The notes under the pieces: generated by a model
Database searches by the model: none
Told to the model about the DNA's origin: nothing
What the model saw: the letters and a program-made list of their open reading frames with translations, nothing else
Shown: in pieces, positions 46,500 through 57,640 of the stretch
How the letters are laid out: each line of letters starts with the position of its first letter
Position numbering within the stretch: the first letter of the stretch is position 1
Position numbers and translations under genes: made by a program
Assembly (NCBI RefSeq): GCF_963576675.1
Contig: NC_088911.1
Span: 83,729,256-83,793,255, forward strand
DNA length: 64,000 nt
From: Euphorbia lathyris
Taxonomy: Eukaryota > Streptophyta > Magnoliopsida > Malpighiales > Euphorbiaceae
Reading direction: 5' to 3'

Positions 46500-47531
46500 C
46501 ATTGAACATCTGAGTTTGAACTTTGGTGGTTAATTAACTGATTAATTGATACTTTGTATCAAGGTAATTGATTAATATTTTTAGTTGTTGTTTATTTAAT
46601 TGATTAATTAGTTTACGGGATGCAATTTCATTAATTTGTAAAACGGCTCGGAGTTTATGAGATGCTAGTAAAGGACTTTCGCTGAAATCGAAAGCTTCGT
46701 TCTCGGTTTCTTCAACAGTAAGGACTTACACCATCCGGGGACCGGCTTAGGCTTTCGCTTGGTTGGCAGGGCGGCGAGCGCATCCGATTCGAATAATTAT
46801 TTAAACTAATACGTCAATTTATTAATCATAATTAATTGCATAAAATAAAGATACTATTGGTATTTATTTATGTAATTAGATTATGATTGGATTAGTTTTG
46901 TAATTAAGCAATTAACCTTAAACCAATTAGGTTTAGGAATACTTTGTATATAAATAAATTGAAACACTAATAACTCAATTTTTACGAACAAAATTCGGCC
47001 ACCACCTTTTCGCAAAAAGGAAAAATTCGCTCAACCCTAATGAATTGTCTCTAACCGGAGATCAAACTGTTTGATCACCGCGATTTTTGGACAAGAGTTT
47101 ATCTACACCTTGTTCCTTATTCTGCTGGGATAGATTGTGGTTTGGAGAACCGAAAGATCAGTTTGGGTAAGGGGAAGATTGTTCACAGATTTTATCTCTT
47201 AGGCCCCTTATTTGTACAATAAGGAATTTCAGCCAAGTGGAATCCTCTCCACTGTTTCAATTCGTTCTTGTTCCGTTCTTCGGCTAGCACTGGTTCTAGC
47301 TTGATAGTTGTTCCTACACCTGAATTTGGAGATTGACTACTTTGTGGATTCTTCATTCGTCTCTAGAAGAGACGGAATGGGTATGTTTATATCCTTAAAC
47401 GGATCAAAACGGTTTTATTCAATCAATGGTTAACAGACAAAGATCAAATAATAATGGATTATAAATAAATTTTTAAACCGCAATTCCATTGCGCTATAGT
47501 TGATTAACTAGTTATAATCCCTAATAAGTGT
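46500..47531 (+). mobile_element. Probable LTR-retrotransposon remnant (LTR-like sequence)
   Basis: There is no coding frame. TATATAAATAAATTG near 46946 resembles an LTR TATA box, followed by leader-like sequence rich in short CT blocks (47000-47380). A GC-rich insert of about 130 bp (46650-46785) stands out from the AT-rich flanks and is unexplained. LTR boundaries were not found. Confidence 0.3.
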
Positions 47532-48360
47532 ATTGTTAAGCCCAAAATATACCTAAAATATCATTAATATTTACATCAGTTTTGCTATGAATTTGTGCTG
47601 TTTATATCTATTTCGAGTACTTTTACGTTCGAATATGTTTCTTTCATGCAAGTTACTTAAATATTTGGTAAATTCCAAATAGGAACGAAAAGAGGTCAAA
47701 AACAAAGGAAAACCCCTAAAAAAGGAGTCAAAGACGACGAAAATCACCGAAACGAAGACGAGGAACAAAGTTAGAGACGGAAATAATTACCCGTGTCGCG
47801 ACCGAGAATCCTCCATTCTCGGTCACGACACACATTCAGATTTACAGGCAGCACAATATACACTTGTTCGTTTTCAAAGAAACGTGTCCGTTCGATTGGA
47901 TAAGAACGTCTATTCGCAACAGACACGTTCCTTAGATTCGACTCTTCAACATCTATAAATAAGAGTTGATTTCAGAGTTGATATATGATTTTTAGAGTTA
48001 AGATTTAGTACAGAATTAATGCAGAAATTCCGAGTCAAACGATTCAGAATTAGAAGTTCGATTTTGTAAAAAGCAATATGATGTACACACATTGTTTAAA
48101 AAATAATTACAAACACAGTAGCATTTAGATTTAGATTAAGATCAGTTCAATATTAGTCTATGTTTTGGTAGTAGAAGTACCCGTCTCTATTCCGAAGATT
48201 CAGCGAGAAGATTAAGTAGCGGATTCGACCCACGAGCCTGACAAACTCTAACGAGGTTTAAGGAAAGGATTGACGACCCGGAACTCTCATGTCGTTTGAA
48301 TGCTTCCATGCTTTTTATTTAACTTTTCCATCGAGTTTGACCTGCATACACCATTAGGGG
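47532..48360 (+). mobile_element. Probable Ty3-type LTR
   Basis: Begins TGTTAAGCCCAAAATATACC, contains an inverted pair CGACCGAGAATCC/ATTCTCGGTC near 47797-47824 and CTATAAATAAGAG (47951-47963) as a TATA box, and ends in a stretch with 'attcgacccacgagcctgacaaact'. These are features of long plant Ty3 LTRs. The right end and target duplication are not defined, and no internal coding region is attached. Confidence 0.45.
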
Positions 48361-49526
48361 TGATTCAGCTTGTTAAAATGGACAAATAAAAACAAGAGTT
48401 TTTCTACTAGGTGAGATAAAAATTAAAAAGTAAAAAAAATTTATAGAAATTAATTTCTAGTAGGTTCTTCTAAACTCAATATTCTCCTTTCTAATTTTAC
48501 GATTTCCAACATCAGAATTGTTAAATCTATTTCCAGCAGGTTCTTCCAAACTCGATTTCCATCCTAGAAAAACCTACTGAAAATCGATTTCTGTAATTTC
48601 TGTTTATTTTTTACTCTCTCTTAGTCAAGACACTTAACATTTTATTTGTCCACATGGAAGTAAAAATGTCCATGTCAGCAGACTGAAACTCTTAATAACT
48701 CTTGTCGTCCAAACTCGATGGAAAAGTTAAACAAGGGTTGAATACATAACAAAATCAATAATCAATGGATCAATGTGGAAAAATAATTAATTATGAGCTT
48801 GATCCTTAAAACACGCAAAGTTCAGGAGTTTAATTATGTTTTGTCTTAAAAAAAACTCTTAAAATAGTATTGTGGTGGACCTGAAGTTAATGGTGTTTTA
48901 TAGAGGGAACTTGATTGGCCATTTAAAATTAAAATAGGTGGCTGATTGACTGTTTTGGAAGAATAGGGATGTATAGGTTAGGGGTTAAATTGAACATTAT
49001 ATCTAAATTTTATGTTTTCTAACATTAACATTATGACCACTAAACTTCAATTAATGTCTAAAAATTATCATTGGTGATTTTAAAATAGGAAATTCCAAAA
49101 ATTTATGATATTTTAAGCAACTTTAATTCTTTAATTTTGATGTCATTCAGATATTGTTTAGTTATGAAAGAGAAAGTGAACATTTAGAGAGAACGTTCTA
49201 CGACTACTAAACTTCAATTAACGCCTAAAAATGATCGTTTGATAATTTTAAAATAGAAAATTCTAAGAATTTAGGATATTCTAAGAAACTTTTCCATGTA
49301 TTGTTTTATGGTAAATATGGTTCTAAACAACTTTAATTCTTGAAATTTTTCATTTTCAGATCATCAACAGTTATTTTAAGACTCTAATTGAAGTTTAGTA
49401 GATTTATGTTACTTTTAGAAGTTTAATGGTTATAATGTGAAAATAAATAAAATAGATACAGTGTAATTTACCCAAATCTAAGACAAAATCCAATAAATTA
49501 TCTTTTATAGCAATAAACAATTGAAC
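48361..49526. repeat. AT-rich intergenic DNA with internal direct repeats
   Basis: Direct repeats: 'ctaaacttcaattaatgtct' near 49038 recurs near 49206 with changes; 'tttctagtaggttcttc' near 48452 recurs near 48533. Similar phrases (AATGATCGTT, AAAATTAAAGTT) occur at 12450-12660, suggesting a shared dispersed repeat. No gene. Confidence 0.45.
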
Positions 49527-52500
49527 TAAGAGAACTAAGAGCTAGACTACACAGGCGTACGGATACTAGGGGTAGAGAGCAGTATGATCAGGCAACAAAA
49601 GAATATGTTAAAATCCTTCAGCGTCAAGAAGATTTTTGGAAACAACGGGCGAAGTTATTCTGGCTCAGAGAAGGTGATTCGAACTCAAAATATTTCCATG
49701 CCCATGCCTCTGCAAGGAAAAGATACAATGCAATTGAGGAAATTCGAGATGATAATGGAGTTTGGAGGGGAAGGGGTAGCGGATTAGAACAACTCATTCA
49801 AGATTATTACATTGACATTTTTCAAAGTAGAGGGAGTGAAGCATCTGAGATATGATCCGCAATTCAACCTTGAATTACTGAAGCCGATAACATAGAGCTT
49901 AAAAGGCCGTTCTCTGAGGAAAAAGTTAAGCAAGCCTGCTTCTCAATGCACCCGGACAAGAGTCCAGGACCTGACGGATTAAATCCTGCCTTCTATCAAA
50001 GGTTCTGGCCTGTTGTGGGCAATGACGTCACTACAGCATGTATAAATATCCTTCACACAACAACAATGCCTGAGAAGTTAAATGATACACTGATTGTACT
50101 CATACCAAAGAAACCTAATGTGGAATTGCTTACTGATTTAAGACCGATAGCCCTGTGTAATGTTCTGTTTAAAATCGTTTCTAAGATGATGGCTAACCGT
50201 TTGAAACAGGTCTTAAATTCGGTGATTTCAGAAACACAAAGTGCGTTCTTGCCCGGGAGGTTGATCTCTGACAATATTATCATAGCGTATGAAGCTCTTC
50301 ATCGACTCAAAACAATGAGACAGAATAAAAAAGGGCTGGCAGCGCTAAAATTAGACATGAGTAAAGCCTATGATCGTGTTGAATGGGAATTTTTAAGCAG
50401 TATGATGAGAAAAATTGGCTTTCAGGCGCAGTGGATCAACCAGGTTATGATGTGTGTTACAACGGTACGGTATAGAATACTATGTGGCAACCAAGAGTTA
50501 GAAACAATTGAACCCACCAGGGGGCTTCGACAAGGAGACCCGATTTCTCCATTTCTCTTCCTCATCTGCGCTGAAGGCCTATCAGCATTACTCCTATCCA
50601 AAGAGAGAGCAGGTCTCTTACATGGATGTTCAATAACGAGACAAGCTCCTAGTATATCACACTTGTTTTTCGCAGACGACAGTTTCTTATTTTTCCGAGC
50701 CAACATACAAGAGGCCACTATTATACAGACTTGCTTACAGACATATGAAAGAGCATCTGGCCAAAGTATCAATCTACAGAAATCTTCTGTTCTGTTTAGC
50801 AAAGGGACGACTCAGGAAGATCGGGAGCTTGTTTCTAACAAGATAGGAGTAGCGGAGGTAAACGAACTGGGCCTATACCTTGGAGCTCCTATTTCTGTTG
50901 GCCGTAGCACGATGAACAGTTTCTCCTACATCAAAGACAGAGTCTGGAACAAATTGAACAATTGGAAGGAGAAATTCTTGTCTAGAGCGGGTAAAGAAAT
51001 ACTAATCAAATCTGTCCTTCAAGCGATACCCTCATATATCATGAGTATTTTCTTATTACCAGCTCAACTGTGCGATCAGATGAATAAATTACTTAATAGG
51101 TTCTGGTGGAGAGCGTCGGGCAACTCTGAGACCGGGATACACTGGCAATCTTGGTTAAGACTATGTCAACCGAAAATTCAAGGAGGAATGGGGTTTAGAG
51201 ATACTAGGCTCTTCAACCTTTCTCTCCTTGCAAAACAAGGATGGAGGATCTTAACTAATCCAAATTCTCTCGTCTCAAAAATTATGAAAGCTAGATATTT
51301 CAACTCTTCTAATTTTATGCAGGCAGAAATTGGCCACAATCCATCCTATATTTGGAGATCTATCCTTGCAGGTCGTGAAGTCTTACAGGAAGGTTTACGG
51401 AGGAAGATTGGTAACGGAGCCTTAACTGAAATCTGGAATGATGCCTGGCTACCAACAGCGACTCAACCAATACCTGAGAATGTCTCGAATATTCAACTCC
51501 CTATGGGCAAGGTATGTGATTTACTAAATGATAATGGAAGATGGAAGCTTGATATGGTTAGGAATATCTTTAATGAAAGAGACAGGAAGCTCATTGAAAC
51601 CATTCCGAGGCGTGATATAACAAAGGAAGATAGTTGGTATTGGCAACTTGAGAAGGAGGGATTATACTCGGTTCGGAGTGGATATAAAAAGATGATCTCA
51701 TGTAGCTTGCCTATGGTAATTTCAAGGGAAAAGCTTTGGGCTGGTATTTGGAAGATTAAAGCTGCTCCAAAAATTGTTAACTGTATCTGGAGGCTCTTTT
51801 CTCTTTGTTTACCCACAATGGCTAATTTAGCTAAAAAGCATAGTACCCAACCTAACATCTGTCCTATTTGTTCTAACTTCAATGAAGATGAAAATCACAT
51901 ATTTCTTTTGTGTCCAACGGCTAAATCAGTTTGGGAAGGTTTCTTCTCGGATCAGCGAATGGAGAATCTGAGGGATTTTATGCAGTGGTTTGACGAGAAG
52001 ATTCAAAACCCAGGAGCTGTTGATATTACTAGCATTGCGTATGTCGTATGGCATCTTTGGAAAAATAGGAATGCAGTTGTTTGGGATCAGAAGAGGACTA
52101 GTCCAACATCAATAGTATCTCAGGCTAAGAAGGATATCACTGATTGGAGTGAAGCACAAATAATTCGTAGTAAAAGAAATCTGGGATCACCGACTCTGAG
52201 CTCGAAATGGCAAAAACCGCCGGATGGGATACTGGCTTGTAATGTTGACGCAGGTATCTTCACTACAGCTGGTTACTGTTCAATGGGACTTATTGTAAGG
52301 AATGCACAAGGAGTTTGTATATATGCTTATCACGGGGCCTTGGATGGGGTTTATGAACCAATAATGGCTGAGGCAATTGCAGTTAGGGAAGCGCTTTCTT
52401 GGATAAAATCAAAGAACCTCAGGAAAGTTAATGTTCGTACTGACTGTCTATCAGTAGTTTCTGCAATTCAGCATTTTTCCTTTAGTTTTTCATACTTATA

Positions 52501-52718
52501 GGATATTATTTTCGAGTGTCATCAATTGTTACAAGAGCTTGATTCAGTTTCAGTCTCTTTTGTTTGCCGTTCAGCGAATTCTGCTGCTCATTGCTTAGCA
52601 AAGGCAGTAAATTCTGAGTCTGTTCGTGGTGAATGGGATAATGCCCCTCACTTCATTAGCGATGTTATTCTTTTTGATTCAAGTTAATAAAGTCCATTCT
52701 TTGATTAAAAAAAAAAAA
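49527..52718 (+). mobile_element. 5'-truncated LINE
   Basis: A 3.2-kb LINE tail: ORF2 from just before the reverse transcriptase through RNase H, then AATAAA (52687-52692) and a 13-A tail (52706-52718). The endonuclease and ORF1 are missing, as expected from incomplete reverse transcription. No convincing target duplication was found. The domain order matches the LINE at 36352-41966, but the sequence is a different lineage. Confidence 0.9.
49530..52687 (+). pseudogene. LINE ORF2: reverse transcriptase, zinc-binding domain, RNase H
   Basis: The open part is 49946-52501 (851 residues). Upstream codons in the same frame read EDFWKQRAKLFWLREGDSNS but carry stops at 49853 and 49871. Reverse transcriptase blocks are HPDKSPGPDGLN, TDLRPIALCNVLFKI, KLDMSKAYDRVEW and the catalytic FADD (Asp244/Asp245 of the open part). 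The YIWRSIL, IWNDAWLP and CPICSNFNEDENHIFLLC blocks follow, then RNase H (CNVDAGIF, AEAIAVREAL, VRTDCLSVV). A TAG at 52499-52501 interrupts RNase H, and the same frame continues through SANSAAHCLAKAV to the natural stop at 52685-52687. Three nonsense codons, no frameshifts: a fairly young dead copy. Confidence 0.9.
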
Positions 52719-53215
52719 ACAATCACAATATTATTAATTTCATAATTATACTATCGTACCTGAAATTAGCCTTTTAAAAGTGTTGCTAGGAGGATTGAAT
52801 TGGTTCTTTTAAAATATGATGTCGTCAGAAAGTACAGTTGGGATCTGTCAAATCATATTATTAATATATACTATGATATGATCCTGCAGATTCAAAAGCA
52901 ATGTTGCTATTAAAGGAAATTTGAGTAGATTTTTGAACTTGTTGGTAGGTAGTCTTTGATTTATTAGTGTATAATATAATAATAGTCTCCATATATCTCT
53001 ATAGTATAGTATGGGCTAATTCCACTATCTATTTCTATCAATTTATATACACTATTCATGTGAAACATTCTTGTGAGGGAGAAAGAAAACCGGGTTTCGA
53101 ATCAATATTCAACATTCCCTCACTTTTTTACTTTTCTATAGTCTTTATCTTGATTTTAATATAATGTGTATCTAAAATCAGATTAATTGTAAATATGAAA
53201 AGACTATAAATTAGG
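52719..53215. other. Intergenic, AT-rich
   Basis: No gene or clear repeat recognised between the LINE tail and the first TRIM LTR. Confidence 0.4.
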
Positions 53216-53685
53216 CGTCACGACCGGGTTCGGAGTGAATGACGCCGGAGTAAAAGGTCTGATCAAGGAGCGGCTCTAAAGGATGACGATGCGGACAAAA
53301 ATGAACTGAATCTCACATCGGAAATGAAGAGAGAGTGGTTGTGAGTTTATTAGTAAGATGTGGATCCAATAAATTTAGACGCGTTTTAAAACAGTGAGGC
53401 CTAATGTGTTGGATTTGGGGTCAAAACAAACAATATCTATATATGGTATTAGACCATGGTCTTAAAATTAACGACCCGGTCCGGAATGAGTGGCGTTTGA
53501 GTATAAGGCCTGAGCAAGGAGCGACCCTAAGGATGGCGATGGGACATGAATGAACGGAATCTCACATTGAAAATTGAGATAGAGTGACTGGAGTTTATTA
53601 GTAGAGTGTGAATCTAATACATTTAGACGCATTTTAAAACCGTGAGATTTGGACCAAAGCAGACAATATCTATTATTTTTATCCT
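53216..53685 (+). mobile_element. Two old TRIM LTRs joined head to tail
   Basis: Two diverged copies of the TRIM LTR seen at 54988-55235, about 53216-53466 and 53467-53685, both in plus orientation. The first ends ...GGACC.TGGT-TTA-A and the second starts TTAACGACCCGGTCCGG with no internal region (no primer site, no polypurine tract) between them. The LTR-LTR junction resembles that of a two-LTR circle or a tandem recombinant. Confidence 0.75.
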
Positions 53686-53817
53686 TATTAATTGTATTAT
53701 TGTATATATTGTTAGTATCAATACAAAAATTCTATGGTGTGCTTACATAAATGTTTCTACCTCATCGTTGCCATCATCCCATTGATCTCCACTATTGCAT
53801 CAATATATTAAACCCAG

Positions 53818-55290
53818 TTCATCAATATATTAAACCCAGTTCTCCCACTTTTTACAAATCTAGACACTTTCATTTCATTTGGACAAAAACATCTTCATCT
53901 TCCTCATTTTCCTTTTCCCTTTACACATCGAAGCAACAACTCTTTTCTTTCTTCCCTTCAATGAATTTGGATTGGATTGTTGGATGAATAAACCTTTAGC
54001 TCTTGGATTGTATTATTCACTTGATTGTTGTCTGAATTATTGTAAAAAATGAAAAGAAAAAATTGAAGGGAAAAAGGAAATGAGTTGCTGCTTCGATGTG
54101 TTTAAGGGGGAAAAGGAGAATGAGAAAGATGAGAGTATTTTTGTGCAGATGATGTAACACCCTGGTCCAATACCATGTAGATATTGTCCGCTCTGGCCCA
54201 ATTCCCACACATTGGGCCTCACGGCTTTAAAACGCGTCTGCATGTATTGGATTCACATCTTACTAATAAGCCCCAATCACTCCCTCTCCATTTCCGATGT
54301 GGGATTCAGTTCATTCCTGCCCCCATCGCCATCCCTTAGGGCCGCTCCTTGCTCAGGCCTTCTTACCCCGGCGCCACCCACTCCGGACCGGGTCGTTACA
54401 GGCCCACCAGCTTCCGCCTGGTTCGTCCCCGAACCACACATCGTACGTGGAGAGTCGGCTCTGATACCAATTGTAACACCCTGGTCCAATACCATGTAGA
54501 TATTGTCCGCTCTGGCCCAATTCCCACACATTAGGCCTCACGGCTTTAAAACGCGTCTGCATGTATTGGATTCACATCTTACTAATAAGCCCCAATCACT
54601 CCCTCTCCATTTCCGATGTGGGATTCAGTTCATTCCTGCCCCCATCGCCATCCCTTAGGGCCGCTCCTTGCTCAGGCCTTCTTACCCCGGCGCTACCCAC
54701 TCCGGACCGGGTCGTTACAGACCCACATTGGGCCTCACGGCTTTAAAACGCGTCTGCATGTATTGGATTCACATCTTACTAATAAGCCCCAATCACTCCC
54801 TCTCCATTTCCGATGTGGGATTCAGTTCATTCCTGCCCCCATCGCCATCCCTTAGGGCCGCTCCTTGCTCAGGCCTTCTTACCCCGGCGCCACCCACTCC
54901 GGACCAGGGTGTTACAATTGGTATCAGAGCCGACTCTCCACGTACGATGTGTGGTTCGAGGACGAACCAGGCGGAAGCTGGTGGGCCTGTAACGACCCGT
55001 TCCGGAGTGGGTGGCGCCGGGGTAAGAAGGCCTGAGCAAGGAGCGGCCCTAAGGGATGGCGATGGGGGCAGGAATGAATTGAATCCCACATCGGAAATGG
55101 AGAGGGAGTGATTGGGGCTTATTAGTAAGATGTGAATCCAATACATGCAGACGCGTTTTAAAGCCGTGAGGCCCAATGTGTTGGAATTGGGCCAGAGCGG
55201 ACAATATCTACATGGTATTGGACCATGGTGTTACAGATGAAGTGAAAATGTTTAGATTTGTAAGAAGTGAGAGAACTAGGTATAATATAT
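53818..55290. repeat. Inverted repeat (145-bp arms), right arm split by the TRIM complex
   Basis: The left arm at about 53818-53962 is the reverse complement, at roughly 85 percent by eye, of 54062-54152 joined to 55241-55290. Shared blocks include CACATCGAAGCA.CAACTC and TTACAAATCTA.ACA. The break in the right arm falls exactly at the TRIM target duplication. Before the insertion it was a 475-bp hairpin-capable unit with a loop of about 100 bp. A 21-bp phrase is duplicated at the outer edge of the left arm (53799-53840). Confidence 0.8.
54153..55235. mobile_element. Palindromic four-LTR TRIM complex
   Basis: The order is LTR(-) 54153-54400, internal(-) 54401-54471, LTR(-) 54472-54719, partial LTR(-) about 54727-54905, end of an LTR(+) to 54916, internal(+) 54917-54987 and LTR(+) 54988-55235. 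Complete LTRs are 248 bp with TGTAAC/GTTACA ends, and both internal regions are 71 bp. The internal region starts ATTGGTATCAGAGC, a primer site for initiator tRNA-Met, and ends in a purine-rich AGCTGGTGGG-type tract. The whole unit is flanked by a single 5-bp duplication GATGA (54148-54152, 55236-55240). There is no coding capacity. Confidence 0.93.
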
Positions 55291-55388
55291 ATTATACTAA
55301 TGCTTAAAATTTAAAATATTATTTAGTTTTTTTTTTTTATTTTGATAAATATTATTAAAAATTTAATCTATCTTTGTAATATAAACAA

Positions 55389-55951
55389 AACCTAATACAT
55401 TATTAGCTTTTTGAACTTGTCCACAATAGTAGATTGGCTCCCTGAACTTTGCAAGTGTCTCACCAGCTCTCTAAACTTGCTTATTTCGTATCACCAGCTC
55501 CCTAAACTTGTCCATAAAAGTATATTAGCTCCGTGAACTTCGCAAGTGTCTCATCAACTCCCTAAACTTGCTTATTCTATAACAACTAAATACAAAAACT
55601 TATTAGACATAATTCTAAAAATATGTCTTCATCTATTCGAGAGGTAATTTTTTCGCTTCTCCTACCTTTCAACATATTATAAGAGTTAGTGTTGCAGGTT
55701 TGAGAGATTGAATGGATGAGGATCGAGAGTTAGTATTATGGGTTTTTTTTATTTAGTTGTTACAGAATAACCAAGTTTGGGGAGTTATTGAGACACTTGC
55801 AAAATTCAATGAACTAATCTACTTTTATGGACAAGTTTAGGGAGCTGGTGATACGAATAAGTAAGTTTAGGGAGCTGGTGATACACTTGCAAAGTTCAGG
55901 GAGCCAATCTACTATTTTGGATAAGTTCAGGAGCTGGTGATGTATTAGGCC
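55389..55951. mobile_element. Mutator-like palindromic MITE, GGCCTAATAC family
   Basis: Arms of about 200 bp are inverted repeats with many copies of 'gctccctgaactt(tg)'. Ends are AACCTAATACAT and ATGTATTAGGCC. Perfect 9-bp duplications TATAAACAA lie at 55380-55388 and 55952-55960. It is noncoding, with termini related to the elements at 2719 and 29672. Confidence 0.87.
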
Positions 55952-55960
55952 TATAAACAA

Positions 55961-56470
55961 AGTTTACTTAGTATTTAAATTTTAAATATACCTAAAATAA
56001 AATTTAAAACTCTTAATAAATTTTATAATTTAAATTAAGTTATAATATATATATATATATTATTTATGAGGTTATGAAGTTCAACCAATCCGCGAATTAA
56101 TCGGTTGAACTAATTGGAGAATACAGTTGTGATGATTATTCTCACATGGAAGAAGATGTTTGTTCATAGAAAATACTCTCGTTAAGAAGATGATATTAGT
56201 AATGATAATGTCCTTTTGTGGGTGGTGAATGTTATCAGTATTATTAGCTACATTTGTTTTGGTAATAAGAAATTTATAGCAGACTTGACAAATAAAATGA
56301 ATTATAGAATCTTCTGTTTAGAACAAACAGTAGATGGCATTAATCTAATTAAGAACAAAAGAGATACAGATATGTACCTAACTCAATTTCCATTATAAGC
56401 TTATTCCTTCAAATATCTCAACTCTAATTACTTGTCCCCTACGCTTCTTTTCCTCAATTTCCTCATCATT
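55961..56470. other. Intergenic, upstream of the peptide gene
   Basis: AT-rich, including a TA run at about 56046-56061. The 60-residue frame at 56216-56398 matches nothing known. Confidence 0.4.
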
Positions 56471-56477
56471 TCAAATG

Positions 56478-56489
56478 CATATATATATA
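56478..56489 (+). promoter_or_regulatory. Candidate TATA box of the peptide gene
   Basis: TATATATATAG lies about 90 bp upstream of the ATG. A second TATATATATA run at 56549-56558 is too close to the ATG to be likely. Inference only. Confidence 0.4.
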
Positions 56490-56570
56490 GCTCACTATAA
56501 TGAGTAAACTATAAAAAAAAGACACCAAATTTCTCTCTTTATAATAGGCATATATATATACTCTCGAAGA

Positions 56571-56831
56571 ATGGCTCGCTTTAGCTGGATTGCTCTATTA
56601 TTACTATTACTACTCTTTTCTCCAGTTTTAGAGGCAAGAAAGCTAGTAGCACTGAATGCTCGTGCTTTGGATGAGGCGGTTCCCAGCCCCGGAGCTGGTC
56701 ATCATCCTCATCAATTCTGGCAGTCTGTTCCGAGCCCTGGAGCTGGCCATTATCCTTCCTCTTTGCAGTATGGAATTATTGACAATAACCGAGTTTTAGG
56801 TTCAGTTCCAAGCCCTGGAGTTGGCAATTAA
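56571..56831 (+). CDS. Secreted signalling-peptide precursor with three SPGxG(H/N) repeats
   Basis: An 86-residue protein. Residues 1-22 are a clear signal peptide (a leucine run, cleavage likely after VLEA). The mature part holds three similar motifs: VPSPGAGH at 37-44, SVPSPGAGH at 52-60 and SVPSPGVGN at 78-86, the last at the very C-terminus. The spacers are hydrophilic. SPG-x-GH endings are typical of plant post-translationally modified peptide hormones (the PIP/PIPL and CEP families), in which prolines are hydroxylated and the peptide is cut from the precursor and sensed by a receptor kinase. Three copies in one short precursor, with the final H replaced by N, is unusual, and I cannot place it in a named family with certainty. 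The start fits: it is the first ATG after the TATA-rich region, and the signal peptide begins at once. Single exon, with AATAAA 34 bases after the stop. Confidence 0.8.
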   Translation: MARFSWIALLLLLLLFSPVLEARKLVALNARALDEAVPSPGAGHHPHQFWQSVPSPGAGHYPSSLQYGIIDNNRVLGSVPSPGVGN

Positions 56832-56864
56832 TTCTATTACAATACTTGTTGTTGTCATTTTTTA

Positions 56865-56870
56865 AATAAA
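56865..56870 (+). terminator. Polyadenylation signal of the peptide gene
   Basis: AATAAA begins 34 bases after the TAA stop (56829-56831), a canonical though loosely required plant signal. Confidence 0.5.
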
Positions 56871-56879
56871 GAGTATTTA

Positions 56880-57640
56880 GTGTGTTTCATAATACAAAGG
56901 TTTTCACACTATATATATATATATATATATATGGGAAAACTTGTCACTTATTCTACTCCACCTTTTAATTTGTATACACTATATGATGTGACTCAACCTC
57001 TTAATTTGTATACGTCATGTCATATAATGTGATGATGTATTCCTAATTTCTTATTTAAATTGACACATGTATTCCTAATTATGAAGAAACTGTTATTTTT
57101 CCTTTTGGCTATTTTTGTATGATTTCGTTATCCATACATGTTGCTATACATATTGCGTTTTGATGGTAAGACATTTCTCCCTTCATAGAGTCATTGGTTT
57201 CATACTACTTATGAGGTTTGGCAAAATCTCCAAAAACGTTTTGGACAAGAAGATTTAAGTGTGGTTCAGCCGTGTGAACGAAAGTGCTACAAAAAGAACA
57301 GAAAAAATAAAATAACTTGGTTGGCACCGTGAATGAAGTGGTATAAAAAGAATGGAGAAAATAACACTCAAAAATATTAATCCCAATATACCAAAAATCT
57401 TACAAAGAACATCATTTAAATCAGGTTTGGATGATAAAAAATTATGTCAATGCATGGTATTTATTGGAAAAATTTTAGATGTGAATGGAAAAAATTAAAG
57501 TTAAAAATTACACCTGAATAAAAGAAAATAAAATAGGCTAAAGTTGACATTGACCAATTGGCCGGCGGTTTTGCTGTTTAATCTCAAAGCATCCACACAC
57601 TTTACTTAAGGATCTTTGAGTGTCATAGACTACTACACTA
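56880..57640. other. Intergenic with a TA microsatellite
   Basis: (TA)n at 56911-56931. The phrase 'cctcttaatttgtatac' repeats near 56970 and 56997. No gene. Confidence 0.5.

Noticed and set aside
54212..55176. Open frames of 60-147 residues on both strands
   Set aside because: They fall entirely in TRIM LTR and internal sequence and are mirrored by the palindrome. TRIMs are noncoding.
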